64,000 nt of DNA from Leptospira semungkisensis (GTDB taxonomy: Bacteria; Spirochaetota; Leptospiria; Leptospirales; Leptospiraceae): positions 1,240,001-1,304,000 of the forward strand of contig NZ_RQEP01000005.1 of NCBI RefSeq assembly GCF_004770055.1, in the 5' to 3' direction. Below the pieces are notes generated by a model. It ran no database searches. It saw nothing but the letters and a program-made list of their open reading frames with translations, and had not been told where the DNA came from. The position numbers were made by a program, and so were the translations under genes. Each line of letters opens with the position of its first letter. Position 1 is the first letter of the stretch. This document shows, one piece after another, positions 16,793-25,372 of the stretch.

Positions 16793-19135
16793 TCATACCT
16801 TACCTACTGGAACTCGAACCGTGACCTTGGTGCCTTGGCCTGGATTCGATTCTAAATGAATGGAGCCTCCGTGATCAGTGATAATCCTTTGCGAGATCGT
16901 CAGTCCGAGTCCGGTTCCTTGTTTTGTTCTTCTTGTGGTGTAGAGAGGTAAGAATGCCTTCTCTACAACTTCGGCGCTCATTCCTGGGCCGTTATCTTGA
17001 ATGGTAAAACTCACCATTTCTCCGTTCAAATATAATTCTTTTCGCGCAGAAACTTGTATCAAAGGGCTCGCTGGCTTATGTTCCATTTCGGATATCGCGT
17101 TTACTGCGTTCACCAGACAATTGATGAGCACCTGTTCTATCTCCTGCCAAGCAACGGAGATCTGAGGAAGTTCCGGATTTGCGACTCTTTTGAGTTCTAT
17201 TCCGTTTTTCTTGCAACTGACTTCTATCAGTTCGCAAGCTCTCAGAAGAATGAAGTAAGGAGAGACGAGTTCTTTTTTTCTGGGTGCTCTTCTTCCCAAG
17301 TCCAGGAGTCCTTTGATCAGGTCGCGAATACGTAATGCGGCGCCTTCTATTCTCTTGTAGACTTTCTTTCTTTCGATAGGATCCGGGTCTTCATGCTCCA
17401 CTAGATCTTCTAAATAGAGTAGGCTGGACTGAAGTGGATTGTTTACTTCGTGTGCGATTCCTGCCGCAATCTCTCCAATGGATGCAAATTTTGCAGTCTC
17501 GTACAATTGTCTGTCCAGGATCTTAGTTTGAGTAACGTCGGAGAAAATCAACATTGCAGCCACTGGGAGGTCCTGGTATTTCTTCAGAGGAAGGAACTTT
17601 ATGGAAAAATAATTCTCTTCTTCGCCTAAGAGTATCATGGAGAAATCGAAATAAGTGGCTCTTTGGGTTCTGATGCATTCGTCTAGCTTGGCTCGGATTC
17701 CCTTATCCGCTTCTTCAGGGAATAATCTAGGAAAATCATCCTGCGCTTCTACATTCAGGAATTGGAATAAGAAGAACTTCAGAATAGGGGCTACTTCCAG
17801 AACTTTTCCATTCGGATCCAATATTACGATTCCATTATTCATGGAAGCGAATAAGTTCCGCAATTTCATTTCGGAAGCACGTATTAATTCTTCGTTTTTC
17901 TTCTGCTCGGTGATATCCAAAAGTAATAAGATCGTTCCGATTCTGTTACCGTAGTCATCTTTTAGAGAAGAAGATGCGAGAAGAAAGGGGACTTCATGTC
18001 TGCCTCGGATTGTGATCCTTGTTTCCGCTCTGGAGCCCAGAAGGATTGTGTCCATCGCCTCCGGATCCAATTTAAGAAGGTCTCTTACTTGGACACCTGT
18101 GATTTCTTCTTTAGATATTCCTAATAGAGAACTGATATTATTGTTAACGTAAGTGATGAATCCTTCGTCATCTGTGGAGAGAAGAGGAACTTCTAAGGAG
18201 TTCAACAAGGCTCCTTGGAATTGCAGGATTTTTGCGGTTTCTCTTCTTTGCTTTTCTATCCTTAGATATTGAAGAGAAGACAGTAGATCTTCTACGATCT
18301 CGAAGTAGAGATAATTCTCTCCCGAATCGAAGGCCATGTTTTCTTTGGAGATGATCTGTATTCCTCCGATGATCTTGCCTTCTTCTCGGATGATTAGACT
18401 CAAGGATCTCTTGAAATCCTTGGCCATAATGGCTTCTTCCCAATCCGGATAGATCTTCGTTCCGAATTCGTAGATATGAAATTGTTCTGAGCCGTCCAAT
18501 AGACTCGCAAACGGAGAGACCAATTTCTTTTCTTCCCACGCGGATTCGAGAGGCTTTCTCCATTTGGTATCCAGATCGGACTGGATGAGTACCTGATCCG
18601 TGCCGTCTTCCCGCCTATAAAAACCCCAGACCAAACTGTAGTGAGGATTCTCTTTCAAAGTATCGCAGATCTTCTGAAAGAGAGTGCTTTCGGAACTTAA
18701 TCGTAGAGATCTTAAGTTCAATTTTAATAAGCGAAGTGTTCTCAGGATGCTTTGCAGATAATAAAGTCTAAGTTCTATCTCTCTGATCTCGGATCTCTGG
18801 TAAATATGAAAGATCAAAGGCGAGTTAGGTGAGTCTGAGAATGCGTTGATCGTAAAGTCTGCGAGAAGAAGGACCCCGTCCTTCCTTCTTAAATTCCAGA
18901 GGAGTGAAATCCCTAATTCTTCTGCTCCGGTATTGTGATCACCTATGCTGTCCGGTCGGGAAAGAAGGCCGCTCAAGGAAAGTCCTTTGAGTTCGTCCTT
19001 GTTGTAGCCTAAGATGGAATTTGCCTTAGGATTTCCTCCCAAGATCTGATAGGTTCCCGGTTCTAGGATTAGGATTCCTTCCTGCGCGGGAAAGAATGCC
19101 TTTTCTAAGAGTAGAACTAATTCCTGAGTATCCAT
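16793..19135 (-). CDS. Multi-PAS sensor histidine kinase
   Basis: A 780-aa cytoplasmic kinase. Order: PAS (about 10-130), a GAF-like region (about 145-300), PAS (about 310-420), PAS (about 425-545), dimerisation domain with His562 (A-G-I-A-H-E-V-N-N-P) and an ATPase domain whose N box is V-L-I-N-C-L-V-N-A-V-N and whose G boxes are D-N-G-P-G-M and G-T-G-L-G-L. No membrane segment, so the signal is internal (redox, ligand or metabolite). First gene of the unit kinase, REC-kinase, amgK, murU. It is divergent from the alpha/beta hydrolase gene, with about 90 bases between starts. Confidence 0.92.
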   Translation of the reverse strand: MDTQELVLLLEKAFFPAQEGILILEPGTYQILGGNPKANSILGYNKDELKGLSLSGLLSRPDSIGDHNTGAEELGISLLWNLRRKDGVLLLADFTINAFSDSPNSPLIFHIYQRSEIREIELRLYYLQSILRTLRLLKLNLRSLRLSSESTLFQKICDTLKENPHYSLVWGFYRREDGTDQVLIQSDLDTKWRKPLESAWEEKKLVSPFASLLDGSEQFHIYEFGTKIYPDWEEAIMAKDFKRSLSLIIREEGKIIGGIQIISKENMAFDSGENYLYFEIVEDLLSSLQYLRIEKQRRETAKILQFQGALLNSLEVPLLSTDDEGFITYVNNNISSLLGISKEEITGVQVRDLLKLDPEAMDTILLGSRAETRITIRGRHEVPFLLASSSLKDDYGNRIGTILLLLDITEQKKNEELIRASEMKLRNLFASMNNGIVILDPNGKVLEVAPILKFFLFQFLNVEAQDDFPRLFPEEADKGIRAKLDECIRTQRATYFDFSMILLGEEENYFSIKFLPLKKYQDLPVAAMLIFSDVTQTKILDRQLYETAKFASIGEIAAGIAHEVNNPLQSSLLYLEDLVEHEDPDPIERKKVYKRIEGAALRIRDLIKGLLDLGRRAPRKKELVSPYFILLRACELIEVSCKKNGIELKRVANPELPQISVAWQEIEQVLINCLVNAVNAISEMEHKPASPLIQVSARKELYLNGEMVSFTIQDNGPGMSAEVVEKAFLPLYTTRRTKQGTGLGLTISQRIITDHGGSIHLESNPGQGTKVTVRVPVGKV

Positions 19136-19227
19136 GGAATATTGTAATTAATATCGGATCTTCGACTCGCAAAATTGATTTGGATTCCTTGCTAGATTCC
19201 TGCCGAGACCGGATCATAGCCCGAGCG

Positions 19228-20100
19228 ATGGATTTTTTATACGAACTTTTTCTGAAGAATTATACCAGGCAAAAAATCTCATTTATGAGAAAGGAATTAG
19301 GCTTCGAACCTCTTACTGTGGACCTGGGAGGCAATCAGATCTTCTTCTTGAGAAGACGATCTGTATCGAATTCAGGCAAATCCCTACTTTTGATCCATGG
19401 ACTTCTGGATTCTGCAACTGGTTTCCGGAGGATGGCGCCCTTTCTTAGGAATGATTATGACATTTTGATGCCGGATATTCCTGGTTTTGGTCTGAGCCCC
19501 CTTCCGTCGGTCAAATTCCTGTACCAGGTGGATCTATTTTCTCAGCTACTCTACAATGCGATCCGTAAATTGGATCTCAATGAATTGGTGTTAGGTGGTC
19601 ATTCCATGGGAGGTTTGATCGCTATGTTGATCGCCATCCAGGATTCGAATTGGGAGAAGAGGGTAAAAAGACTCGTCCTTCTCGCTCCTGGAGGAATTCC
19701 TCATCCAAAAAGAGATGAGATGAAGGAGCTTCTTTTTCCATCCAAGTCGGAAGAGATCGAAAGATTGCTCTTTGCCTTATACAAGGAAAATGTCCCTGAG
19801 CTAGGTTGGTTGGCAAAGAAAGCTCTACTCAGCCAATGGAATAATAAGGCACATCAATTTCTGACCGAAAATACTTTGGATAGAGAGACTCAGATTTTTA
19901 TCGGTCGGAAATTATCCGCAGTGAAACAAAAGACGTTGATCATCTCCGGGACGGAAGATCCGATCACAGATCCTCCTATGGTGAAGAAACTGCATAGTTA
20001 CATAACGCATAGCAAATTGGTCTGGATCCAGAATGTGAAACACGCACTTCATATGGAAAAGCCCAAAGAAGTTTCAGAACAGATCAACGCTTGGCTTTAA
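19228..20100 (+). CDS. Alpha/beta hydrolase
   Basis: A 290-aa hydrolase. The oxyanion segment L-L-I-H-G-L-L-D follows the first strand. The nucleophile elbow is G-G-H-S-M-G-G, and the acid and base of the triad are probably Asp in G-T-E-D-P-I and His in V-K-H-A-L-H-M. ATG 19228 is chosen because it avoids overlap with the divergent kinase; the open frame extends upstream to 19096. No signal peptide is clear, although the N-terminus is amphipathic. It could be an esterase, lipase or C-C hydrolase; the substrate cannot be told from the sequence. Confidence 0.87.
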   Translation: MDFLYELFLKNYTRQKISFMRKELGFEPLTVDLGGNQIFFLRRRSVSNSGKSLLLIHGLLDSATGFRRMAPFLRNDYDILMPDIPGFGLSPLPSVKFLYQVDLFSQLLYNAIRKLDLNELVLGGHSMGGLIAMLIAIQDSNWEKRVKRLVLLAPGGIPHPKRDEMKELLFPSKSEEIERLLFALYKENVPELGWLAKKALLSQWNNKAHQFLTENTLDRETQIFIGRKLSAVKQKTLIISGTEDPITDPPMVKKLHSYITHSKLVWIQNVKHALHMEKPKEVSEQINAWL

Positions 20101-20138
20101 TATTGGCAAAACTGATCCAAATTATTTTCAGTTTTAAG

Positions 20139-20229
20139 TCAGAATAGTTTCAGAATTCTTCTATTCTGAAATCCAATTGACTAGAGGAGGTTTCAGATTA
20201 CGTTTCCCTGAAATGATTTCGGGTTACGT
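20139..20229 (+). promoter_or_regulatory. Operator-like repeats before the kinase/regulator pair
   Basis: Two kinds of repeat fill the gap before the kinase gene. TCAGAATAG (20139-20147) and CTATTCTGA (20161-20169) form a perfect nine-base inverted repeat. TTTCAGATTACGT (20191-20203) is repeated as TTTCGGGTTACGT (20217-20229), 11 of 13 identical, 26 bases apart, with the second copy touching the start codon. They look like regulator-binding sites, perhaps for autoregulation. Confidence 0.4.
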
Positions 20230-21450
20230 ATGAAATTGCCAGGATTATTCTCCAGACAATCCTCTTCTTCCCTTTCTATTAAAGAGGAAGTATTCGATCA
20301 GGGAATTGCGGTTTCTAGATATTTCTTTTCTATCGTAGCTTTGATCTGTTTGCATGGAGCAAGCCTAGAATACTTAAGAGATAATTCCTTATTACTTAGC
20401 TTGGATCTGATTACAGTACTCTTTTGCGGTCTTGCATTAGGAGCGAGTTTTCTTAAGATCTCTGTTTTCAACAAAAGAGTTTGGATCATTCTTATCTTAG
20501 CCACTATCATGTTGATCGAAGTGGAGACCCAATTTCATGATAATGAGTTTCGCTTTAGCGAACCGGAGATGTGGGTCCTCAATCCAGTCATTCTTCTTCT
20601 GATCGGATTCTTTTTGCCGGCAAAGCCTTCTCTATTCATTGCATTCGTAAGCATGACCACTGCGTATTATTTGGGAAGGGCTGCAATAATCTCTCCCGAA
20701 GATTTTAGAGAAAGAGGGATCTGGGTAGTGTTCGCTGATATGACTGCGATCAATGGATTCTCTATTCTACTGAATCGTTGGTGGTTCTATTATAGATACG
20801 ATAGCATTCGCAAGTCTAGACTTCTGCAAGAAAGAGTAGGGCAGGAGAGAGAGTCTGTATTCAGGGATATTCATGATCATATAGGTGCAAGGATCATGGA
20901 CCTGAGAAAATTCGCGGAGAAGTTGCAAAACAGTTCCGAATGGAATGCAAGCTCTGCAAAAGATTTGGAATCCTTAGTAGGACAAATTTCTCTCGGGATC
21001 CGGACTAGCATCTCCCTCTGGGAAGACTCTAAATTGTTAAGCGAAGATGTTTGGATGGCTCTTCGTGTTATTCTTCTGAAGAGATATGAATTTTTTCAAA
21101 GAAAGATAGGATTTGAAAGAGAAGGAGATTCCATATTCGGTCTGGCAGAAGAAGATAGAGAAGACTTTCTAGGCATCATCACCGAGCTCAGCTCGAACGA
21201 TTTGAAGTATGGAAAGGATAAGTCTATCTGGGGAATGGATACCGGAAGTGAAACTTCCATTCGCATTTATCTTAGAACGGGATCGAAGTACGATCTTAAG
21301 ACTGCAAAGGAAGGCTCGGGCAAGAAAACAATTTTGCAAAGAGCGAAAAATATCGGGGCTTTATGGTCTGAATCTTTTGAAAAAGGAATATATATAGGAG
21401 AGCTAACACTGCCGCTAAGTAGGGGCCGATCGGTCGGAAAAATTGAATGA
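20230..21450 (+). CDS. Membrane sensor histidine kinase (NarX/DesK-like)
   Basis: A 406-aa kinase with about six membrane segments in residues 25-185 and a cytoplasmic HisKA_3-type domain. The phosphorylated His is probably His215 in F-R-D-I-H-D-H-I-G. The ATPase half is short and degenerate: an N-box-like L-S-S-N-D-L-K-Y is seen, but I find no clear G1/G2 glycine boxes, so catalytic activity is doubtful. The stop overlaps the start of a NarL-type response regulator (ATGA), so the two are translationally coupled partners. Start ATG 20230 lacks a good ribosome-binding site. Confidence 0.8.
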   Translation: MKLPGLFSRQSSSSLSIKEEVFDQGIAVSRYFFSIVALICLHGASLEYLRDNSLLLSLDLITVLFCGLALGASFLKISVFNKRVWIILILATIMLIEVETQFHDNEFRFSEPEMWVLNPVILLLIGFFLPAKPSLFIAFVSMTTAYYLGRAAIISPEDFRERGIWVVFADMTAINGFSILLNRWWFYYRYDSIRKSRLLQERVGQERESVFRDIHDHIGARIMDLRKFAEKLQNSSEWNASSAKDLESLVGQISLGIRTSISLWEDSKLLSEDVWMALRVILLKRYEFFQRKIGFEREGDSIFGLAEEDREDFLGIITELSSNDLKYGKDKSIWGMDTGSETSIRIYLRTGSKYDLKTAKEGSGKKTILQRAKNIGALWSESFEKGIYIGELTLPLSRGRSVGKIE

Positions 21451-22064
21451 ATAAGGTTCGAATCGCAATCGTAGAGGATAATCTAGGATTCGCTAAGTCT
21501 TGTGCGGATTCTTTAATCGGAATGGAGGAGGTGGATAAAGCTGAAATCTTCTCCTCCGTGGAGGAATTCTCGAAAGTAGGTTCGAAGCAATTCGATTTGG
21601 TATTCTTGGACATTATTCTTCCAGGAAAATCAGGCATAGATTTCTTGAGAGAGCAGAGAGCCTTAGAAGATGTACCCAAGTATGTCATGCTATCCACTGT
21701 GGATTCGGACGACGCACTCTTCCAAGCCATGCAGGCGGGAGCGATCGGATTCGTTCTGAAAAAGGATCTGAAAGATATCACCGAGGTCACTAAAATTGTT
21801 CTGCAAGAAGGAGGCATTCTTTCTCCAGGACTTGCCGCGAGGGTCATCTCCTTCTTTAGAAAACCTTTACGAAAGGAAACAGAAACTCTTACTCCTAGAG
21901 AAAGAGAGATCTTACATCAGATCGTAAATGGTGCAAAGACCAAGGAAATTGCAGAACATTTCGGAACGAAAGAAGGTACAGTTCGCATCCAGATCAAAAG
22001 TATTTTCAAAAAGCTGCAAGTGAACTCGAGAGTCGATTTGGTCCGTAAATTTTCGGGTCCATGA
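21447..22064 (+). CDS. NarL/LuxR-type response regulator
   Basis: A 205-aa two-component regulator. Receiver domain at 1-120 with acidic pocket Glu10/Asp11 and phospho-acceptor Asp55 (V-F-L-D-I-I-L-P-G); Lys at K-K-D near 105 completes the site. The C-terminal LuxR-type helix-turn-helix (about 143-205) reads L-T-P-R-E-R-E-I-L then E-I-A-E-H-F-G-T-K-E-G-T-V. It overlaps the membrane kinase gene by four bases, which identifies its partner. The operator-like repeats before the kinase are candidate autoregulatory sites. Confidence 0.93.
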   Translation: MNKVRIAIVEDNLGFAKSCADSLIGMEEVDKAEIFSSVEEFSKVGSKQFDLVFLDIILPGKSGIDFLREQRALEDVPKYVMLSTVDSDDALFQAMQAGAIGFVLKKDLKDITEVTKIVLQEGGILSPGLAARVISFFRKPLRKETETLTPREREILHQIVNGAKTKEIAEHFGTKEGTVRIQIKSIFKKLQVNSRVDLVRKFSGP

Positions 22065-22105
22065 GCGACTAACCCAAAGGGTATAATTTGCCTGTAACAG
22101 AAAAC

Positions 22106-22148
22106 ACTAGTTTCTAGTCGTTCGAAAGAGTAAACGATACTCTTTCGA
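22106..22148. repeat. Two tandem perfect inverted repeats
   Basis: ACTAG-TTT-CTAGT (22106-22118) is followed by TCGAAAGAGTA-AACGA-TACTCTTTCGA (22122-22148), an 11-pair stem with a five-base loop. There is no T-run on either strand, so a simple terminator is unlikely; an operator, an RNA-stabilising hairpin or a processed leader are alternatives. Confidence 0.55.
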
Positions 22149-22212
22149 GAATAAAAATGTCAACCCACTGAAATAAGAGGGAAACTTGCTTTCTCAGGTT
22201 TGTTATTAGTGT

Positions 22213-22863
22213 ATGGTATACGGTATGATGGGGATTAGAGAAACGGAATGGTCCGAAGCTCTTGCTCGTCTCGCCGTGGTGATTTCCACCTACAAACATG
22301 TTGGAACGACTGCGGATCAGGTTTTTCTTGCCTGCGAATCCTTATGGGCGGACTGGGGTGGTTTTGAACCAACCGGACCGGATTGGTTGCAAGGCTTTGA
22401 AGAATCGATGGACGAGGGAGAGATGCAATATGCAGCTGAGTCTTTCACCCAGGTACGTTCTCTTCTTCGTGAAAAACTGGATAATGTAAATCTAATCTTT
22501 GAGGACGGAGACGATTCGGTTTTAGGTGGACTTATTTTAGAACTGACCGACGGCATTTATTCTTTGTTAGACGGTCCTGAATCCCGTGAAAAAACATCCG
22601 ACTCTGTCTTTATCGAGGCAGAAAAACTTTTAGAAATCCTTTTAGAATCGAACGGCTTGAGATTTCCGGAAGATGAGAACTTATCCGACATCGACTTGGA
22701 TCAGGTGGAGGATCCGGGAGAAAGAGAGATTCTGAGAGAATTGATTTCTGCTTTTGAAGAATTAGGCGCGACCAAAAGTTCCGGCTATGAAGAAGCTCTT
22801 TACCCTCTTATCTCCAGGATTTTAATCGTACATTGGAGTTTTTATAGAATGAAACTGGTTTAA
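22213..22863 (+). CDS. Hypothetical acidic protein
   Basis: A 216-aa acidic, mostly helical, cytoplasmic protein without signal peptide, membrane segment or recognised motif. The N-terminal part (W-S-E-A-L-A-R-L...Y-K-H-V-G-T-T-A-D-Q-V) looks like a helical bundle; the middle is rich in Asp and Glu. ATG codons at 22213, 22225 and 22228 are all possible starts. It is a single-gene unit preceded by the two inverted repeats and convergent with the acyltransferase gene, 11 bases away. I do not recognise the family; it is probably Leptospira-specific. Confidence 0.7.
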   Translation: MVYGMMGIRETEWSEALARLAVVISTYKHVGTTADQVFLACESLWADWGGFEPTGPDWLQGFEESMDEGEMQYAAESFTQVRSLLREKLDNVNLIFEDGDDSVLGGLILELTDGIYSLLDGPESREKTSDSVFIEAEKLLEILLESNGLRFPEDENLSDIDLDQVEDPGEREILRELISAFEELGATKSSGYEEALYPLISRILIVHWSFYRMKLV

Positions 22864-22874
22864 TCCGGTTTGTT

Positions 22875-23591
22875 TTAATTCTCTCTCGCTTTTCTCTTTG
22901 CCTCTGCGGCTTCTCGGACTTCCTTTCTTAAATTCTCCGCTTCTTCTGCGCTTACTCCTACTTGAGCCAACATAAAGGCTTCGAATTTCTTTCTCCAAAC
23001 TTCAAGATCTTCTTCTCCCTTTAATTTGGGAATGAAGAAGGGTTCAGAGACATAGAAGGTCACTTTAGAAAATGGCTTGGGAACGAAGACACGATCCCAA
23101 CTATTAACGATCCAGAATTTGGTATAAACTCCGCAATAAGAGATGATCGGATAGCCAGTTACGGAAGCGAGCTGTATGATCCCTGGTTTTAATTCGTATA
23201 CTGGACCGGTCGGGCCATCGGGTGTGATTAAGCTTATGTTTCCGCTTTTAGAATGTTGAATTAAGGCTTTTAAAGCGGTCGCTCCGCCCCTTCTACTCGA
23301 ACCTCTTTTCGGTTTCATTCCGAAATTAGCGATTACTCTGGTGACCAATTCTCCGTCCTTGGATTGAGAGGCCATTGGAGCTACATTTCGATCATAACGC
23401 TTAATATAAAACTTATATGTGAAATCTATAATATTCGGGATCTGATTATGCCAGAGCGCTAATAGAAACCCTTTTCTTTCCTCAAGATAGTGCTTTGTAT
23501 TTTCAGGAAGATCGATCCTTTCCCAACGAACCGTAAAATAGATCAATCTTAGGAATTGAGTAGCCATCCAGGCCATAAATCGGATCTTCAA
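22875..23591 (-). CDS. DUF374 lysophospholipid acyltransferase-family protein
   Basis: Membrane-associated acyltransferase of the DUF374/LpxL-like group. Motifs seen: W-H-N-Q in place of the usual HX4D block, G-S-S-R-R-G-G, and T-P-D-G-P-T-G-P. I chose TTG 23591 (238 aa): AGGAG lies about eight bases upstream and the TTG shares two bases with the TGA of the preceding gene (TTGA), a translational coupling. The open frame runs back to TTG 23633 but would overlap the neighbour by 46 bases. It probably acylates a lipid A precursor or another membrane lipid; which one is not clear. Confidence 0.83.
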   Translation of the reverse strand: MKIRFMAWMATQFLRLIYFTVRWERIDLPENTKHYLEERKGFLLALWHNQIPNIIDFTYKFYIKRYDRNVAPMASQSKDGELVTRVIANFGMKPKRGSSRRGGATALKALIQHSKSGNISLITPDGPTGPVYELKPGIIQLASVTGYPIISYCGVYTKFWIVNSWDRVFVPKPFSKVTFYVSEPFFIPKLKGEEDLEVWRKKFEAFMLAQVGVSAEEAENLRKEVREAAEAKRKAREN

Positions 23592-23944
23592 GTCGCTTTG
23601 CTCCTTTGAAAGACGGGCAATAGAAAAAGCCAAATTGCGGAGACAATCAGTCCCAAGCTTTCTCGAAAGATCCTTGAATCTAGATTTGGTCTGGGATCAT
23701 CCAGATAATTGTACATCGCCCAGATAAAATATCCTGCTGCGATTGCCTTTCCAAGCCCTGCGATCAAGATCCTTCTTCCTGTATCTCTAAAGAATAAGAA
23801 CCATTCTGTTGAAAATAAAAGACCTACTACTAGATAGGTTAAGATCCAAACCCTGGAATCAGGCTCGTCATACTGTAATGCTGCGAGCGCAATCCAGGCC
23901 AGAACTGTACCGATCCGAAACGAATCCGCAAAAAAAGAAATCAT
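23588..23944 (-). CDS. Small four-helix membrane protein
   Basis: A 118-aa protein with four hydrophobic segments (about 5-22, 32-50, 58-78 and 95-112) linked by short charged loops. I recognise no family. Its stop overlaps the start of the DUF374 acyltransferase (TTGA) and its start lies six bases after the FAD-linked oxidase gene ends, so it is embedded in that operon. A membrane partner of the acyltransferase is a reasonable guess from the tight coupling, no more. Confidence 0.72.
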   Translation of the reverse strand: MISFFADSFRIGTVLAWIALAALQYDEPDSRVWILTYLVVGLLFSTEWFLFFRDTGRRILIAGLGKAIAAGYFIWAMYNYLDDPRPNLDSRIFRESLGLIVSAIWLFLLPVFQRSKAT

Positions 23945-23950
23945 AGATTC

Positions 23951-25369
23951 TTAAGGCAGGATCTTTCCTGGATTTAGTATGTTTTTGGGATCGAGTGCCT
24001 TTTTGATCATTCGCATCACCTCGATCTCTGCTTGAGATCTTGAGTAATGTAAGAAGTCTTTTTTTAAGAGGCCGATCCCATGTTCTGCACTGATAGATCC
24101 ATGATGTTTTTGTAATAGTTCGAACATGGACGGATCGACTTTCTTGCATTGAGAAAAGAAGTCCGCATCCGACAATCCCTGAGGCTTTACTATATTCAGG
24201 TGAAGATTTCCGTCGCCGATATGTCCGAAGAGAGCCACCTCGAATCCAGGATATTTCGAAGAAAGCAATGCTTCCATATCGTTCAAGAACGGATTCATGT
24301 TCCTTAGAGGAAGAGAGATATCGTTCTTATGTACGGTATAATCCATGGAAATGGATTCGCTAATCCCTTCTCTATATTTCCAGAAAGTTTCTGCTTGTCT
24401 GGAATTTTGGGCGAGGCTTCCGTCGCTTACGAATCCTTTTTCTAAAATGGTTTCCAAGAAGGAGAATAGCTTTTCTTCGTCTGCCGGCTCGGAGATCTCG
24501 AATTCCATTAAAACATAATATGGACTGGGAGCGGAGAATGGATCAGGCACATGAAGATGATCCATTACCTTTCCTAAGCAATATTGAGTGAGAAACTCGA
24601 AGGCCAAGATAGGAACCGTCATATTATGAGTTTCTTTAAATAATTCTAATATAGAAGGAAAGTCCGGAACGGCAGTAAATAAGATCCGATTGTCCAAAGG
24701 TTTTTTGGTCAATTTTAGGGTGCATTCGGTGATGATCCCTAAGGTTCCTTCTGAGCCGATAAATAGATGCTTTAGATCGTAGCCGGTATTATTCTTTAGG
24801 ATCTCTCCATTGAATTCCAGGACCTCTCCTGTTCCAGTGACTACTTTCAGTCCTAAGACCCATTGGCGGATCAGTCCGTAATGGACCACTCGAACGCCGC
24901 CAGCGTTTGTTGCGATATTTCCGCCAATATGAGAAGAACCTGTTGCTGCAAAATCCACAGGAAAGTAAAAGCCTCTCTCTTCGGCTTCTTTGTGTAGATT
25001 TTTCGTGATCATTCCTGCTTGCACTGTAAGTGAACCGAAGAACGGATCGAAGTCCAAGACTTGGTCCATTTTAGAAAGGGAGATCACAATTTCTCCTGCT
25101 TTTGCAACTGCTCCCCCTGCGTAACCTGTTCTTCCTCCGGAAGGAACAACTTTCAGATCGTTTTGAAATGCGAATTTGACGATCTCAGAAACTTCTTGGG
25201 TGTTTTTAGGGAATGTTAAAATTTCATAATCAGGAGGATAAACCTTTGTCCTGTCCGTTCCAAAGGAAAGAAAGGTGGCTTGGTCCATCTTGTCTTCCCC
25301 TTTGAAGAAGACTCTGTCTTCTCCTAAAACTTTGATCAATGTATCTTTTTTATCTTGGGCAATACTCAT
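23951..25369 (-). CDS. FAD-linked oxidase (GlcD / D-lactate dehydrogenase family)
   Basis: A 472-aa flavoprotein that oxidises a 2-hydroxy acid such as D-lactate or glycolate. The PCMH-type FAD-binding domain is in the first ~220 residues, with P-S-G-G-R-T-G-Y-A-G-G at about 64-74, and with G-S-S-H-I-G-G-N-I-A-T-N-A-G-G further on. The C-terminal half has H-I-G-D-G-N-L-H and A-E-H-G-I-G, both typical of the GlcD/Dld cap domain. No Fe-S subunit (GlcF) is adjacent. It ends three bases after ppk1 in a compact reverse-strand run. Confidence 0.9.
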   Translation of the reverse strand: MSIAQDKKDTLIKVLGEDRVFFKGEDKMDQATFLSFGTDRTKVYPPDYEILTFPKNTQEVSEIVKFAFQNDLKVVPSGGRTGYAGGAVAKAGEIVISLSKMDQVLDFDPFFGSLTVQAGMITKNLHKEAEERGFYFPVDFAATGSSHIGGNIATNAGGVRVVHYGLIRQWVLGLKVVTGTGEVLEFNGEILKNNTGYDLKHLFIGSEGTLGIITECTLKLTKKPLDNRILFTAVPDFPSILELFKETHNMTVPILAFEFLTQYCLGKVMDHLHVPDPFSAPSPYYVLMEFEISEPADEEKLFSFLETILEKGFVSDGSLAQNSRQAETFWKYREGISESISMDYTVHKNDISLPLRNMNPFLNDMEALLSSKYPGFEVALFGHIGDGNLHLNIVKPQGLSDADFFSQCKKVDPSMFELLQKHHGSISAEHGIGLLKKDFLHYSRSQAEIEVMRMIKKALDPKNILNPGKILP

Positions 25370-25372
25370 TCT

